64,000 nucleotides of DNA. Source: Rubrivivax sp. GTDB lineage: Bacteria; Pseudomonadota; Gammaproteobacteria; Burkholderiales; Burkholderiaceae. The notes under the pieces were generated by a model that saw nothing but the letters and a program-made list of their open reading frames with translations, searched no databases and was not told the DNA's origin. The DNA lies in assembly GCA_016790225.1 (NCBI GenBank), contig JAEUOZ010000038.1, positions 1 through 64,000 of the forward strand, written 5' to 3'. The translations under genes and the position numbers were made by a program. How positions within the stretch are numbered: position 1 is the first letter of the stretch; every line of letters begins with the position of its first letter. Positions 53,227 through 62,183 of the stretch are shown here, piece by piece.

Positions 53227-54869
53227 CCACAGCACTGTCTTTGGAGACCGTTGAGCTGGGCAAGCGCTTCGGCAGCTTCACCGCACTGGCCGATTGTTCG
53301 ATTCGCGTCGCACCCGGCACGGTGCACGCGCTGCTGGGCGAAAACGGGGCGGGCAAGAGCACGCTCGTGAAGTGCATCGTTGGCTATCAGGCCGCCGATA
53401 CGGGCGCCGTGCTCCTGGATGACCGCGAGCAGGCGATCACCAGCCCCACGGTGGCGCGCGCGCTGGGCATCGGCATGGTCTACCAGCACTTCACCGTGGT
53501 GCCCGGCATGACGGTGGCGGAAAACCTGCTCATCGCCAAAGGCCGGCTGCCCGCCATCATCCCCTGGCAGCGCCAGCGCGCCGAGCTGCGGGCCTTCATG
53601 CAGACCGCGCCCTTCAGGCTGGATCTGGACGCCACGCCGGCCGATCTCTCGGCGGGCGAAAAGCAGAAACTGGAGATCCTCAAGCAGCTGTACCTGCAGC
53701 CGCGCCTGCTGATCCTGGACGAACCGACCTCGGTGCTGACGCCGCAGGAGGCCGATGAAGTGCTGGGCGCCCTGCGCGACCGCGCCCATGCCGGCCAATG
53801 CACGGTGCTGATGATCACGCACAAGTTCCGCGAGGTCATGGCCTTCGCCGACGACGTGACCGTGCTGCGCCGTGGCCGCGTGATGGTGAGCCGTTCGGTG
53901 GCCGGCAGCACGCCGGGCGAGCTGGCCGCCGCCATGGTGGGTGATGACAGCGCCGCGCGCGAAGAAGCCGCCGACAGCCCGGTGCTGAAGCGCGAAGCCA
54001 CGGCACCGGGGGCACCCCAAGCGCCTGTCAAGCTGGCGCTGCGAGGCCTCACGGTGCGCGGCGATCGCGGCGAGCTCGCCGTGGCGGGTGTCGATCTCGA
54101 GGTGCGCAGTGGCGAGATCGTGGGCATTGCCGGTGTCTCCGGCAACGGCCAGCGCGAACTGATGGAAGCCTTGTCGGGCCAGCGCCCGCGCGAGGCCGGG
54201 CAGGTGCAGGTGGCAGGCCACAGCTATCGCGCCACTCGAGCTCAGAACCGCGCGCTCAAGGTGCGGGGCCTGCCCGAAGAGCCGCTGCGCAACGCCTGCG
54301 TGGGCAGCATGAGCGTCGCCACCAACATCGGCCTGCGCAGCTTCGATGTGGCGCCGCACGCCCGTGGCGGCCTGCGCGTGCCCGGCACGCTGGCCCGGCG
54401 CGCGCGCGAGCTGATCGCGCAATACCGCGTCAAGACACAAGGCGAAGACGCACCGATCGCCTCGCTGTCCGGCGGCAACGTGCAGCGCGCCGTGCTCGCC
54501 CGCGAACTGTCGGACGATGCCGAGGTGCTGCTGGTCAGCAACCCGGTCTTCGGGCTGGATTTCACCGCCGTGGCCGAGGTGCATGCGCGGCTCATCGCCG
54601 CGCGCAACCGCGGCGCGGCAGTGCTGATGGTGAGCGAAGACCTCGACGAACTGCTGCATGTGGCTGACCGCATCGTGGTGATGAGCGGTGGCCAGCTGGT
54701 CCACGCCTGCGCTGCGGCGGGCGCCGACCGTCACCACATCGGCAGCTTCATGGGCGGTGGGCATGGGGCACACGGCGGACCGCTTGTGCAGCGCTCTGCG
54801 ATCGTCGCTGGAACGCCTGGAACGCCTGGATCACCGGACGCCCCGGTACCGCAGAAGGAAGCCGCATGA
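53223..54869 (+). CDS. double-domain ABC transporter ATP-binding protein (nucleoside type)
   Basis: A 548-aa protein with two nucleotide-binding domains. The first (about 1-245) is canonical: Walker [10 protein letters not shown], signature [16 protein letters not shown], Walker [12 protein letters not shown], switch His ITHKFREV. The second (about 270-510) is degenerate as usual for this family: Walker A reads [10 protein letters not shown], the signature is [15 protein letters not shown] and Walker B ends SNPVFGLD without the catalytic Glu. About 40 Gly/Ala/Pro-rich residues extend the C-terminus. Energises the BMP-type importer. The stop overlaps the next hydrolase start. Confidence 0.9.
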   Translation: MTTALSLETVELGKRFGSFTALADCSIRVAPGTVHALLGENGAGKSTLVKCIVGYQAADTGAVLLDDREQAITSPTVARALGIGMVYQHFTVVPGMTVAENLLIAKGRLPAIIPWQRQRAELRAFMQTAPFRLDLDATPADLSAGEKQKLEILKQLYLQPRLLILDEPTSVLTPQEADEVLGALRDRAHAGQCTVLMITHKFREVMAFADDVTVLRRGRVMVSRSVAGSTPGELAAAMVGDDSAAREEAADSPVLKREATAPGAPQAPVKLALRGLTVRGDRGELAVAGVDLEVRSGEIVGIAGVSGNGQRELMEALSGQRPREAGQVQVAGHSYRATRAQNRALKVRGLPEEPLRNACVGSMSVATNIGLRSFDVAPHARGGLRVPGTLARRARELIAQYRVKTQGEDAPIASLSGGNVQRAVLARELSDDAEVLLVSNPVFGLDFTAVAEVHARLIAARNRGAAVLMVSEDLDELLHVADRIVVMSGGQLVHACAAAGADRHHIGSFMGGGHGAHGGPLVQRSAIVAGTPGTPGSPDAPVPQKEAA

Positions 54870-55540
54870 CGACCCCGGTCAGGGCCCGGCCCTTTGCCTT
54901 TGCGCTGCAACCCGGCCGCGCCGCGCTGCTGATCATCGACATGCAGCGTGACTTCATCGAACCCGGCGGCTTTGGCGCTTCCCTGGGCAACGATGTGTCG
55001 CTGCTGCAGGCCGCCATCGCGCCGACGCAGGCGCTCTTGCAGGCCTGGCGCCAGCGCGGCTGGACAGTGGTGCACACGCGCGAATCGCATGCGGCCGATC
55101 TGTCGGATTGCCCGCCGGCCAAGCGCGAACGGGGCACGCCCTCGCTGCGCATCGGCGACGCAGGCAGCATGGGCCGACTGCTGGTGCGCGGCGAGCCGGG
55201 CTGCGAGATCGTGCCCGCGCTCAGCCCGCTGCCGGGCGAGATCGTCATCGACAAGCCCGGCAAGGGCGCGTTCTACGCCACAGCGCTGCAGGCAGAGCTG
55301 CAGGCACGCGGCATCACGCAGCTGGTCGTCGCGGGTGTCACCACCGAGGTCTGCGTGCAGACCACTATGCGCGAAGCCAATGACCGCGGCTACGACGGCC
55401 TGCTGGTGGAAGAAGCCACCGCCAGCTACTTTCCGCAGTTCAAGGCCGCCACCCTCGAGATGATCGTGGCACAGGGCGGCATCGTCGGCTGGTCGGCACG
55501 ACTCGACGACCTGCTCTCGGCCCTGCCGGAGGTGCACTGA
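54866..55540 (+). CDS. second isochorismatase-like amidohydrolase, candidate triuret hydrolase
   Basis: A 224-aa cysteine hydrolase of the same superfamily as BiuH, with triad D29 (IDMQRDF), K130 (IDKPGKGAF) and C163 ([16 protein letters not shown]). It shares the PxPGE-DKPGKG and [10 protein letters not shown] blocks with the BiuH of this cluster but lacks its N-terminal PYPW segment and differs around the substrate loop ([23 protein letters not shown]). Triuret hydrolase (TrtA) is known as a BiuH-like enzyme encoded next to biuH and yields carboxybiuret, the AtzE substrate. That makes TrtA the leading guess, but another ureide or carbamoyl amide is possible. Directly upstream of the Dpp-like permeases. 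Confidence 0.75.
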   Translation: MTTPVRARPFAFALQPGRAALLIIDMQRDFIEPGGFGASLGNDVSLLQAAIAPTQALLQAWRQRGWTVVHTRESHAADLSDCPPAKRERGTPSLRIGDAGSMGRLLVRGEPGCEIVPALSPLPGEIVIDKPGKGAFYATALQAELQARGITQLVVAGVTTEVCVQTTMREANDRGYDGLLVEEATASYFPQFKAATLEMIVAQGGIVGWSARLDDLLSALPEVH

Positions 55541-55541
55541 G

Positions 55542-56555
55542 ATGCTGCGCGTCATCTTCAAACGCCTGCTCGCCGCGCTGCCCAATCTGGTGGGTGTGGT
55601 CATCATCACCTTCCTGCTCACGCGCGCCATCCCGGGCGACCCGGCCGCCTACTTCGCCGGTGGCGCGGCCACGCAGGAAGCGGTGGAACAGGTGCGCAAG
55701 TCCCTGGGCCTGGACAAGCCGCTGATCGAGCAGTTCTTCATCTATGTCGGCAACCTGGCGCGCGGTGATCTGGGTCTTTCGCTCACCACGGGCCAGCCGG
55801 TGCTGAAGGAACTGCTGCACCGCCTGCCAGCCTCGTTGGAAGTGGTGCTGCTCGCGCTGCTGCTGAGCTGCGCCATCGCCATCCCCATGGGCGTGATGGC
55901 GGCCACGCGCCCGGGCTCCTGGATTGACCAGCTGGCCCGCCTGATCACCACGGCCGGCGTCTCTCTGCCCACCTTCTTCACCGGGCTGCTGCTGGCCTAT
56001 GTCTTCTACTTCCTGCTGGGCTGGGCGCCCTCACCCTTGGGCCGGCTGGATCCGATGTTCTCTCCGCCACCCACGGTCACCGGCCTGTACCTGATCGACG
56101 CCGCCATCGCCGGGGACCGCGCCTTGTGGTGGGCCGCCTTCAAGCAGCTGATCCTGCCGGTGGTGACCATGGCCATCTTCGTGATGGCGCCCATTGCCCG
56201 CATGACGCGCGCCTCCATGCTGGCCGTGCTGTCGGCTGATTTTGTGCGCACAGCACGTGCCAGCGGGCTGTCCGAAACCACGGTGCTGATCCGCTATGCC
56301 TTGCGCAATGCACTGCTGCCTGTCGTCACCACCCTGGGCATGGTCTTCGGCTTCATGATCGGCAGCTCGGTCATCATCGAGAAGGTCTTTGGCTGGCCTG
56401 GGGTGGGCAGTTATGCCATCGACGCGCTCACGGCCAGCGATTACGCGCCGGTGCAGGGCTTCGTGCTGACCATGGGCATTCTCTTTGTGTTGCTCAATCT
56501 GCTGGTTGATCTGCTCTATGTGCTGATCGATCCGCGTGTGCAGGTGGAATCATGA
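55542..56555 (+). CDS. dppB: Dpp/Opp-type ABC transporter permease (DppB-like)
   Basis: A 337-aa permease beginning MLRVIFKRLLAALPNLVGVVIITFLLTRAIPGDPA-type N-terminus (helix 1 and the conserved R.IPGDP motif). The binding-protein-dependent transport signature is in ADFVRTARASGLSETTVLIRYALRNALLP, and the end RPQVQVES-like is DLLYVLIDPRVQVES. It starts one base after the preceding hydrolase stop and overlaps the DppC-like gene (ATGA). Core of the outer importer whose binding protein is encoded at 45751. Confidence 0.9.
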   Translation: MLRVIFKRLLAALPNLVGVVIITFLLTRAIPGDPAAYFAGGAATQEAVEQVRKSLGLDKPLIEQFFIYVGNLARGDLGLSLTTGQPVLKELLHRLPASLEVVLLALLLSCAIAIPMGVMAATRPGSWIDQLARLITTAGVSLPTFFTGLLLAYVFYFLLGWAPSPLGRLDPMFSPPPTVTGLYLIDAAIAGDRALWWAAFKQLILPVVTMAIFVMAPIARMTRASMLAVLSADFVRTARASGLSETTVLIRYALRNALLPVVTTLGMVFGFMIGSSVIIEKVFGWPGVGSYAIDALTASDYAPVQGFVLTMGILFVLLNLLVDLLYVLIDPRVQVES

Positions 56556-57421
56556 GCGGCAGCAGCAGTTCAGGCACCAGCGGCACCTGGAGCCACGTCC
56601 GCCACGTGCTCACGGAGAACCCCGTCACGCTGATGGCCGCCATCCTGTGCGCAGGCTTCATCGTGCTGGCCTTGATCGGGCCGCTGATCGTGCCCTATGA
56701 CCCCTTGGCCAGCAACGCCAGCCGCGCGCTGGAGCCACCGAGTGCCGACTACTGGTTCGGCACCGATGCGCTGGGGCGCGACATCTTCTCGCGCGTCATC
56801 GTCGCCACGCGGCTGGATCTGGGCATCGCGCTGAGCGCGGTGATGCTGAGCTTCATCATCGGCATGCCGCTGGGCCTGGCGGCGGGCTTTCTGGGTGGCT
56901 GGTGGGACCGCATCGTCACGCGCGGCGCCGACACGATCATGGCCTTCCCACTCTTCGTGCTGGCCATGGGCATCGTGGCGGCGCTGGGCAATACCGTGGG
57001 CAACATCGTGCTGGCCACGGCGATCATCAACCTGCCCTTCTACATCCGCGTGGCGCGCGCCGAGGCCAACGTGCGGCGCGGCGCCGGCTGGATCGAAGCC
57101 GCACGCCTTTCAGGCAACAGCGACGCGCGCATCCTCGCCGTGCACCTGTTTCCCAATGCGCTGCCGCCGGCCATGGTGCAGCTGAGCCTGAACATGGGCT
57201 GGGCGATCCTGAATGCCGCGGGCCTGTCCTACATCGGCCTGGGCGTGCGGCCACCCGAGCCCGAGTGGGGCATCCTGGTGGCCGAGGGCGCGCAGTTCAT
57301 CGTCTCCGGCGAATGGTGGGTGAGCTTCTTTCCCGGTGCCATGCTGATGCTGGCCGTCTTCACCTTCAACCTGCTGGGTGATGCACTGCGGGACATCTTT
57401 GATCCCCGGAGGCGGACATGA
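56552..57421 (+). CDS. dppC: Dpp/Opp-type ABC transporter permease (DppC-like)
   Basis: A 289-aa permease. A polar Ser/Gly-rich N-terminus precedes helix 1 (LMAAILCAGFIVLALIGPLIVPYDP). The family motifs WFGTDALGRDIFSRVI and EAARLSGNSDARILAVHLFPNALPP are intact, and the C-terminus LGDALRDIFDPRRRT is typical. Overlaps both neighbours by four bases. Pairs with the DppB-like subunit. Confidence 0.91.
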   Translation: MSGSSSSGTSGTWSHVRHVLTENPVTLMAAILCAGFIVLALIGPLIVPYDPLASNASRALEPPSADYWFGTDALGRDIFSRVIVATRLDLGIALSAVMLSFIIGMPLGLAAGFLGGWWDRIVTRGADTIMAFPLFVLAMGIVAALGNTVGNIVLATAIINLPFYIRVARAEANVRRGAGWIEAARLSGNSDARILAVHLFPNALPPAMVQLSLNMGWAILNAAGLSYIGLGVRPPEPEWGILVAEGAQFIVSGEWWVSFFPGAMLMLAVFTFNLLGDALRDIFDPRRRT

Positions 57422-58467
57422 GCGCTCAATCTCAACCGCCCCTGCTGGACGTTCAGGGCTTCGGCCTGGAGTTCCGCACCCGTGGCGGCATCGTGCATGC
57501 GCTGCAGGCCATCGATCTGCGCATCCACAAGGGCGAGATCGTCGGCCTGGTGGGCGAAAGCGGCTCGGGCAAGAGCGTGCTCAGTTACGCGCTGCTGGGC
57601 ATCAGTGACCGTGCGGCGCGTGTCACCGGCGGCACAGCGCTGTTCGGCGGGCTGGATCTTCTGAAGGCCGACGCCGCCACGCTGGCCGATCTGCGCGGGC
57701 GCGAGGTCTCGATGATCTTCCAGAGCCCGCGCACGGCACTCAACCCGATCCGCGCCGTGGGCCTGCAGATCGAAGACGTGCTGCGCCGTCACGCCGCTGC
57801 GCGCGGCCCTGACCTCGGCACCAGCCTCAGGCAGCGCGCCGTGCAGGCCCTGCGCGATGTCGCGATTGCAGACCCCGAACGCCGCGCCTCAGCCTACCCG
57901 TTCGAGCTGAGCGGCGGCATGTGCCAGCGCGTGATGATTGCCCTGGCCCTGGCCTGCCGCCCCAGCCTGCTGATCGCCGACGAACCCACCACCGGCCTGG
58001 ATGTCACCACGCAGGCCGCCGTGATGGACTTGATCGCCGGCCTGGCGCGCGAGCGCCAGATGGCCACACTCTTCATCACGCACGATCTGGCGCTGGCCGC
58101 TGACCACTGCGACCGCATCGTCGTGATGCACGCCGGCCATGCGGTGGAATCGGCCCCCACGCGCAGCCTGTTTGCCACCCCGCGCCACCCCTACACCGCG
58201 CGCCTGATGGGCAGCACACCCGGCCATGGCCGCAGCCTCGCGCAGATGCAGTCCGTGCCCGGCAATCTGCCCGATCTGCGCCGCAACGATCTGCCAGCCT
58301 GCCGCTTCGCGGATCGCTGCGAGCGTGTCACCGAGCGCTGCCGCCGCGAACGCCCCGTGCTGGACGCCACTCAGGCACACGCCGTGGCCTGCTGGCACCC
58401 GCTGTCGGTGGATGCTGCGCTGCCCACCCCGCCTCACGCGCCGGCATCGGAGCCCCACCATGCTTGA
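57418..58467 (+). CDS. dppD: Dpp/Opp-type ABC transporter ATP-binding protein (DppD-like)
   Basis: A 349-aa ATPase. Walker A GESGSGKSV, Q-loop MIFQSPRTALNP, signature LSGGMCQRVMIALALAC, Walker B LLIADEPTTGLD and switch THDLALAADHCDR are present. The C-terminal oligopeptide-transporter region has HPYTARLMGSTPGHG and a cysteine cluster ACRFADRCERVTERC, which in homologues binds an iron-sulfur or metal site. Overlaps the next ATPase gene by 8 nt. Confidence 0.92.
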   Translation: MSAQSQPPLLDVQGFGLEFRTRGGIVHALQAIDLRIHKGEIVGLVGESGSGKSVLSYALLGISDRAARVTGGTALFGGLDLLKADAATLADLRGREVSMIFQSPRTALNPIRAVGLQIEDVLRRHAAARGPDLGTSLRQRAVQALRDVAIADPERRASAYPFELSGGMCQRVMIALALACRPSLLIADEPTTGLDVTTQAAVMDLIAGLARERQMATLFITHDLALAADHCDRIVVMHAGHAVESAPTRSLFATPRHPYTARLMGSTPGHGRSLAQMQSVPGNLPDLRRNDLPACRFADRCERVTERCRRERPVLDATQAHAVACWHPLSVDAALPTPPHAPASEPHHA

Positions 58468-59500
58468 ACCGCTGTTGCGTGTTGAAGGGCTTCACAAGCG
58501 TTATGCCGTGACGGGGCCCAAGGCCAAGAAGGGCGCTCAGCTTCATGCCGTGGACGATGTCTCGCTGGACATCGCGCCCGGCGAGAGCGTCGGCCTGGTG
58601 GGTGAATCCGGCTGCGGCAAGAGCACGCTCTCGCGCCTGCTGGCCAGGCTGCATGACCCGACCGAAGGCCGCATCAGCTTCGATGGGCAGGATCTGGCGG
58701 CGATGCCGTCGCTGAAGTTTGCGCGTTCGCCCCAGCGGGCCGCGATCCAGATGGTGTTTCAGGACCCCACCGACAGCCTGAACCCGCGCTTCACCGCGCG
58801 TGAAGCCATCGGCGAGCCCTTGCAGCTGCTGCAAGGTCTGCGTGGCGATGCGCTGCGTGCCCGGGTGGACGAGGTGTCTACACAAGTCGGCCTGCCGCTG
58901 GAACTGCTGCCGCGCTATCCGCACCAGCTCTCCGGCGGCCAGAAGGCGCGCGTGGGCATCGCCCGCGCACTGGCCGTGAAGCCGCGGCTGCTGATCCTGG
59001 ACGAGCCCACCGCGGCGCTGGATGTCTCGGTGCAGGCCGTGGTGCTGCAACTGCTGGCGCGGCTGCGCGCCGAGCTGGGCCTGGCCTACCTCTTCGTCAG
59101 CCACGATCTGAACGTGGTGCGCCTGCTGACTGACCGCGTGGCTGTGATGTACCTGGGCAAGCTGGTCGAACTGGGCCCTTCAGAGCAGGTTTTCAGTGCC
59201 CCGCAGCACCCCTACACCCAGGCGCTGGTCTCGGCCATTCCGGGCCAGGGGCCACGCGTGAAGCTGCAGGGCGAAATCGGCAGCCCCATCGATCCTTCGC
59301 CCCACGCCTGCCGCTTTCACGGCCGTTGCCCACGCGGTGAAGACCGTTGCGGCCGCGAGGCGCCGCCCCTGCGCATGCTGGGGCCGCAGCATCAGGCGGC
59401 CTGCCACTTTGCCGGGCCCATCGAGCCGCACAGCGGGGCCGCGGTCTGGCCCCATCCCACGTCCGCAGAGCAGAACCCGGCGTCATCCACGTCATCATGA
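58460..59500 (+). CDS. dppF: Dpp/Opp-type ABC transporter ATP-binding protein (DppF-like)
   Basis: A 346-aa ATPase, partner of the DppD-like subunit. Walker [23 protein letters not shown], signature [17 protein letters not shown], Walker [15 protein letters not shown] and switch VSHDLNVVR are intact. The C-terminal part has [12 protein letters not shown] and the cysteine pattern [17 protein letters not shown]. The final 40 residues are low-complexity. The stop overlaps the regulator start (ATGA), so the regulator is made from the same transcript. Confidence 0.92.
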   Translation: MLEPLLRVEGLHKRYAVTGPKAKKGAQLHAVDDVSLDIAPGESVGLVGESGCGKSTLSRLLARLHDPTEGRISFDGQDLAAMPSLKFARSPQRAAIQMVFQDPTDSLNPRFTAREAIGEPLQLLQGLRGDALRARVDEVSTQVGLPLELLPRYPHQLSGGQKARVGIARALAVKPRLLILDEPTAALDVSVQAVVLQLLARLRAELGLAYLFVSHDLNVVRLLTDRVAVMYLGKLVELGPSEQVFSAPQHPYTQALVSAIPGQGPRVKLQGEIGSPIDPSPHACRFHGRCPRGEDRCGREAPPLRMLGPQHQAACHFAGPIEPHSGAAVWPHPTSAEQNPASSTSS

Positions 59501-60216
59501 CGGCCATGAATGCCGCACCCCGTGGCCCCGCACGCGCCGAGGCCCCCCGCACCAACCTCGCCGAACAGGCCTATACGCGCCTGAAAGCCGAACTGCACGA
59601 TTTCCTCTTCGTCCCCGGAGACCGTTTCAGCGAAGCCGAGATCGGCGAGCGCCTGGGCATGAGCCGCACGCCCGTGCGCGAAGCCCTGTTCCGCCTGCGC
59701 AACGAGGGCTTTCTGGATGTCGAGAGCAAGAGCGGCTGGTTCGTCAAGCCCATCGATTTCGAACGCATCGATCAGCTCTACGACCTTCGCATCGTGCTGG
59801 AGACCGCCAGCCTCGCGCGCCTGGAGCAAAGGGATGACGATCCCCCGGAACTGCAGCAGCTCAAGCAGGTGTGGCTGGTGCCGGCCGCCGAGCGGCTGGC
59901 CGATGCGAGGCAGGTGGGCGAACTCGACGAGCGCTTCCACGCCCAGCTGGTTGCCGCCACCGGCAACGCCGAAATGGCCCGCGTCCACCAGGACGTGACC
60001 GAACGCATCCGCATCGTGCGCCGCCTGGATTTCACCCGCGCCGACCGCATTGAAGCCACCTACCTCGAACACGCCAAGATCCTGCGCGCCGTGATGCAGC
60101 GCCGCACGGATCAGGCGGCGCTGATGCTCAAGAGCCACATCGAGCAGAGCAAGCTGGAGGTGCGCAAGATCACCTTGCATGCGCTGTTGCAGGCGCGGGG
60201 GCGGGCGAGCGCCTGA
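59497..60216 (+). CDS. GntR-family (FadR/FCD) transcriptional regulator
   Basis: A 239-aa regulator ending the ureide cluster. The winged helix-turn-helix is at about 17-82 (LAEQAYTRLKAELHDFLF, EAEIGERLGMSRTPVREALFRLRNEGFL). The FCD effector domain follows (LYDLRIVLETASLARLEQ with the first conserved Asp/Arg, FHAQLVAATGNAEMARV and HAKILRAVMQRRTDQAALML with metal-binding His residues). FCD regulators commonly respond to small carboxylates; a ureide-derived acid such as allophanate would fit. Control of the whole 43.8-60.2 kb cluster is inferred from its position in the same transcription unit. Confidence 0.9.
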   Translation: MTAMNAAPRGPARAEAPRTNLAEQAYTRLKAELHDFLFVPGDRFSEAEIGERLGMSRTPVREALFRLRNEGFLDVESKSGWFVKPIDFERIDQLYDLRIVLETASLARLEQRDDDPPELQQLKQVWLVPAAERLADARQVGELDERFHAQLVAATGNAEMARVHQDVTERIRIVRRLDFTRADRIEATYLEHAKILRAVMQRRTDQAALMLKSHIEQSKLEVRKITLHALLQARGRASA

Positions 60217-60318
60217 GCGGTGGCGCGGCTGAAGCCGGATACGCACCGTTGCAGCGCCGCGCGGCCGTCAGCAAGGCCTTGTTCGGGGACCTCGGCCCTT
60301 CACTCCAGCAATGGGCAA

Positions 60319-60344
60319 GGGGTCGAGACCCAAGTCCCGACCCC
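60319..60344. terminator. hairpin between convergent genes
   Basis: GGGGTCG and CGACCCC form a 7-bp GC-rich stem with a 12-nt loop in the 180-bp gap between the GntR gene (+) and the following secreted-protein gene (-). No T-run follows on either strand, so it is a weak terminator candidate only. Confidence 0.35.
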
Positions 60345-60398
60345 ATTCCCTACGACCCGAAGAAGATATTCTGCGGCTGGGCCCTCCAGCCGAAGTGA

Positions 60399-61598
60399 TC
60401 AATTGGGCATGATCTTCCAGGAGGCATCCTGCTTGAAGAGCTCGCTCGGGTGCTGCGCGTCGATGTACAGGACAAAACCACGGTGCCGAAGGTAGAGTGA
60501 TTCACCAGAGGCGCCCCTGAGCTTGGATTCAAATGAAGTGAAGGTTTGTGCTTCTGGCGCTCTGGTGAAAGGCGTGATGCTGACGAACTGCACGCTCGGC
60601 GGCAATTGCTTGACATCAGCAGTAGCATTGTGGCAGTCGACCTTCACGACCGCATTGGCACCCGGGTTGGCCGTCAGAAAGGCTTGCTTGCCCGCACATT
60701 GCGGGTAGTTGGAGACCCTGAAGGCATAGGTTTCGGACCTGTCGTCGACCACAACCTTGTCGATGTTGAGCACCTCAGTATTGGGTGTGCCCACCTTGAC
60801 GATGCGTGCCGTCGAGTCATTCTTGTTGACGCCAAAGAACCACTGCCCCTTGTCCTGCCCCTGGTTGACCGAGAAGGCGTTGATCTTGAAATTCGAGGCC
60901 ACGATCTTGACGGGCGGTTCAGGCGAATAATCGACACCATCCTTGACGAACGAACTGTTGCCGCCGATCCAGGCGGGATCGGGTTTGATCTCCCTGCCGG
61001 CAACAGTGACCTTGATGCCACCGGTCAGGTTGCTCCTGCAGCAGTTGTCGTCCACCTGGACGATGAAGAAGGTATTGACTTCCCCAGCCACGACCTTGTC
61101 GCTGAAGTCGATCGTGACATCCTTGCCGCCGCGCTTGCCCTCCATGGCTTCGACGTAGACCTCCTGATTCCTGCTGTTGGAAATGATCGCGCGCGCCTGG
61201 TCATCCACTTGGCCGATCTGGACCAGGACAGGCTTGATCGAGTTGAGCTGGGCGGCCGAGACATTTCTGAGGTCCAGAAAAGCGCGGAAATAGGTGAAGT
61301 CGATGGCCTTGTCAAACTTGTTGTAGTCGTCCTTGCTCAAGCGGCTGTCTACGCTGTATTCCACTCTGTCACCCCTCATGGGCACCTTGGCCCACTTGGG
61401 ATCGTTCTTGGCGGGGACTTTGGCCAGTTCGTAAACCGTGGGGAGTCGATCACCTTTCGCGTCGCGCGAGGCAATCTTCCTTTCTTTCAGCGATGTCACT
61501 CCATCAGCTTGCCGAAATTGCCAGTCAGAGAGCGGCTGCGCGTGCGAGGACGCTGCAGCGGCAACAAGGGCGATCAAGGTGAACAGTTTCTTCATCAT
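60399..61598 (-). CDS. secreted protein with AbfB-like C-terminal domain
   Basis: A 399-aa exported protein starting at paired Met codons (MMKKLFTLIALVAAAASSHAQ, signal peptide). The central part (about 40-340) is beta-rich and not a family I recognise; it contains a CC pair (DDNCCRSNLTGG) and two further cysteines in YPQCAGKQ and VDCHNATA. The last 50 residues (FESKLRGASGESLYLRHRGFVLYIDA...FKQDASWKIMPN) match the AbfB carbohydrate-binding pattern with YLRHR and DASW. GC content and codon use are clearly lower than in the neighbours, suggesting recent transfer. It may bind polysaccharide at the cell surface. Confidence 0.7.
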   Translation of the reverse strand: MMKKLFTLIALVAAAASSHAQPLSDWQFRQADGVTSLKERKIASRDAKGDRLPTVYELAKVPAKNDPKWAKVPMRGDRVEYSVDSRLSKDDYNKFDKAIDFTYFRAFLDLRNVSAAQLNSIKPVLVQIGQVDDQARAIISNSRNQEVYVEAMEGKRGGKDVTIDFSDKVVAGEVNTFFIVQVDDNCCRSNLTGGIKVTVAGREIKPDPAWIGGNSSFVKDGVDYSPEPPVKIVASNFKINAFSVNQGQDKGQWFFGVNKNDSTARIVKVGTPNTEVLNIDKVVVDDRSETYAFRVSNYPQCAGKQAFLTANPGANAVVKVDCHNATADVKQLPPSVQFVSITPFTRAPEAQTFTSFESKLRGASGESLYLRHRGFVLYIDAQHPSELFKQDASWKIMPN

Positions 61599-62021
61599 GG
61601 GGTTGCTCACAGAAAGGGGGGAAATCGGAATCAGGTTTGCACCGCGCGCTTCCGGCTCCGCGGGTCGTGGCGGCTTTCGCGCAGGTACGCGACAGCTGGC
61701 TGGAATGATCGAAATACGGTTTGAACGACTCCCGGTTGCCCGCCATCGTCCAGATTGGGCAACGGCGTGCAGGTCAGCTCCCTGTTGCTGGGTCGGCACG
61801 CAGAAATCTCGTCACGCCGTTTCGGACAACCGGCAGGAAGGCCGCGCCACAAGCGACATCGAGTGACCGAAGGCGCCTCAGGAACTGCCCACGACACGAA
61901 GGATGTCGAACCGGGCTTCCCGAAAACTTCCAGTTGGAGCGCCACAGCCCTGGGATCCGACCTGTCAAGGCACGGACCCCGCAGCGGCAGCATGGGGTTA
62001 TCCCGAGGTCGAGCCTTGTTC
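61599..62021. other. 420-bp stretch without a recognisable gene
   Basis: Between the secreted-protein start and the tandem repeats I see no credible gene. Open frames on both strands are Arg/Pro/Gly-rich with no family features and run into the repeat. The promoter of the secreted-protein gene should lie near 61600-61700 on the minus strand; no strong element is apparent. Confidence 0.5.
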
Positions 62022-62179
62022 GCGCTCTCAAGCAAATGTGGCTTTGCCACTTTGCTTGAACCCCCGCGGGGGGCGGGCTGGGCGCAGCCCGGCCCTGGGG
62101 GCGCTCTCAAGCAAATGTGGCTTTGCCACTTTGCTTGAACCCCCGCGGGGGGCGGGCTGGGCGCAGCCCGGCCCTGGGG
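62022..62179 (+). repeat. two identical tandem copies of a 79-bp hairpin repeat
   Basis: Copies at 62022-62100 and 62101-62179 are identical, with the first 7 bases of a third copy after them. Each unit contains a long hairpin (TCAAGCAAA-t-GTGGC-ttt-GCCAC-TTTGCTTGA), a CCCCCGCGGGGG palindrome and a GGGCTGggcgCAGCCC stem. This resembles the REP/BIME-like extragenic palindromes of Comamonadaceae genomes. It ends 4 bases before the stop codon of the minus-strand propeller gene, so it could terminate or stabilise that transcript. Confidence 0.85.
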
Positions 62180-62183
62180 GCGC

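Noticed and set aside
52737..54773. Minus-strand open frame of 678 codons
   Set aside because: Shadow of biuH and the double ATPase gene, whose motifs are fully intact on the plus strand.
62022..62179. CRISPR-like array
   Set aside because: The two units are directly adjacent with no spacers and carry long internal palindromes, which fits REP-type repeats and not CRISPR.
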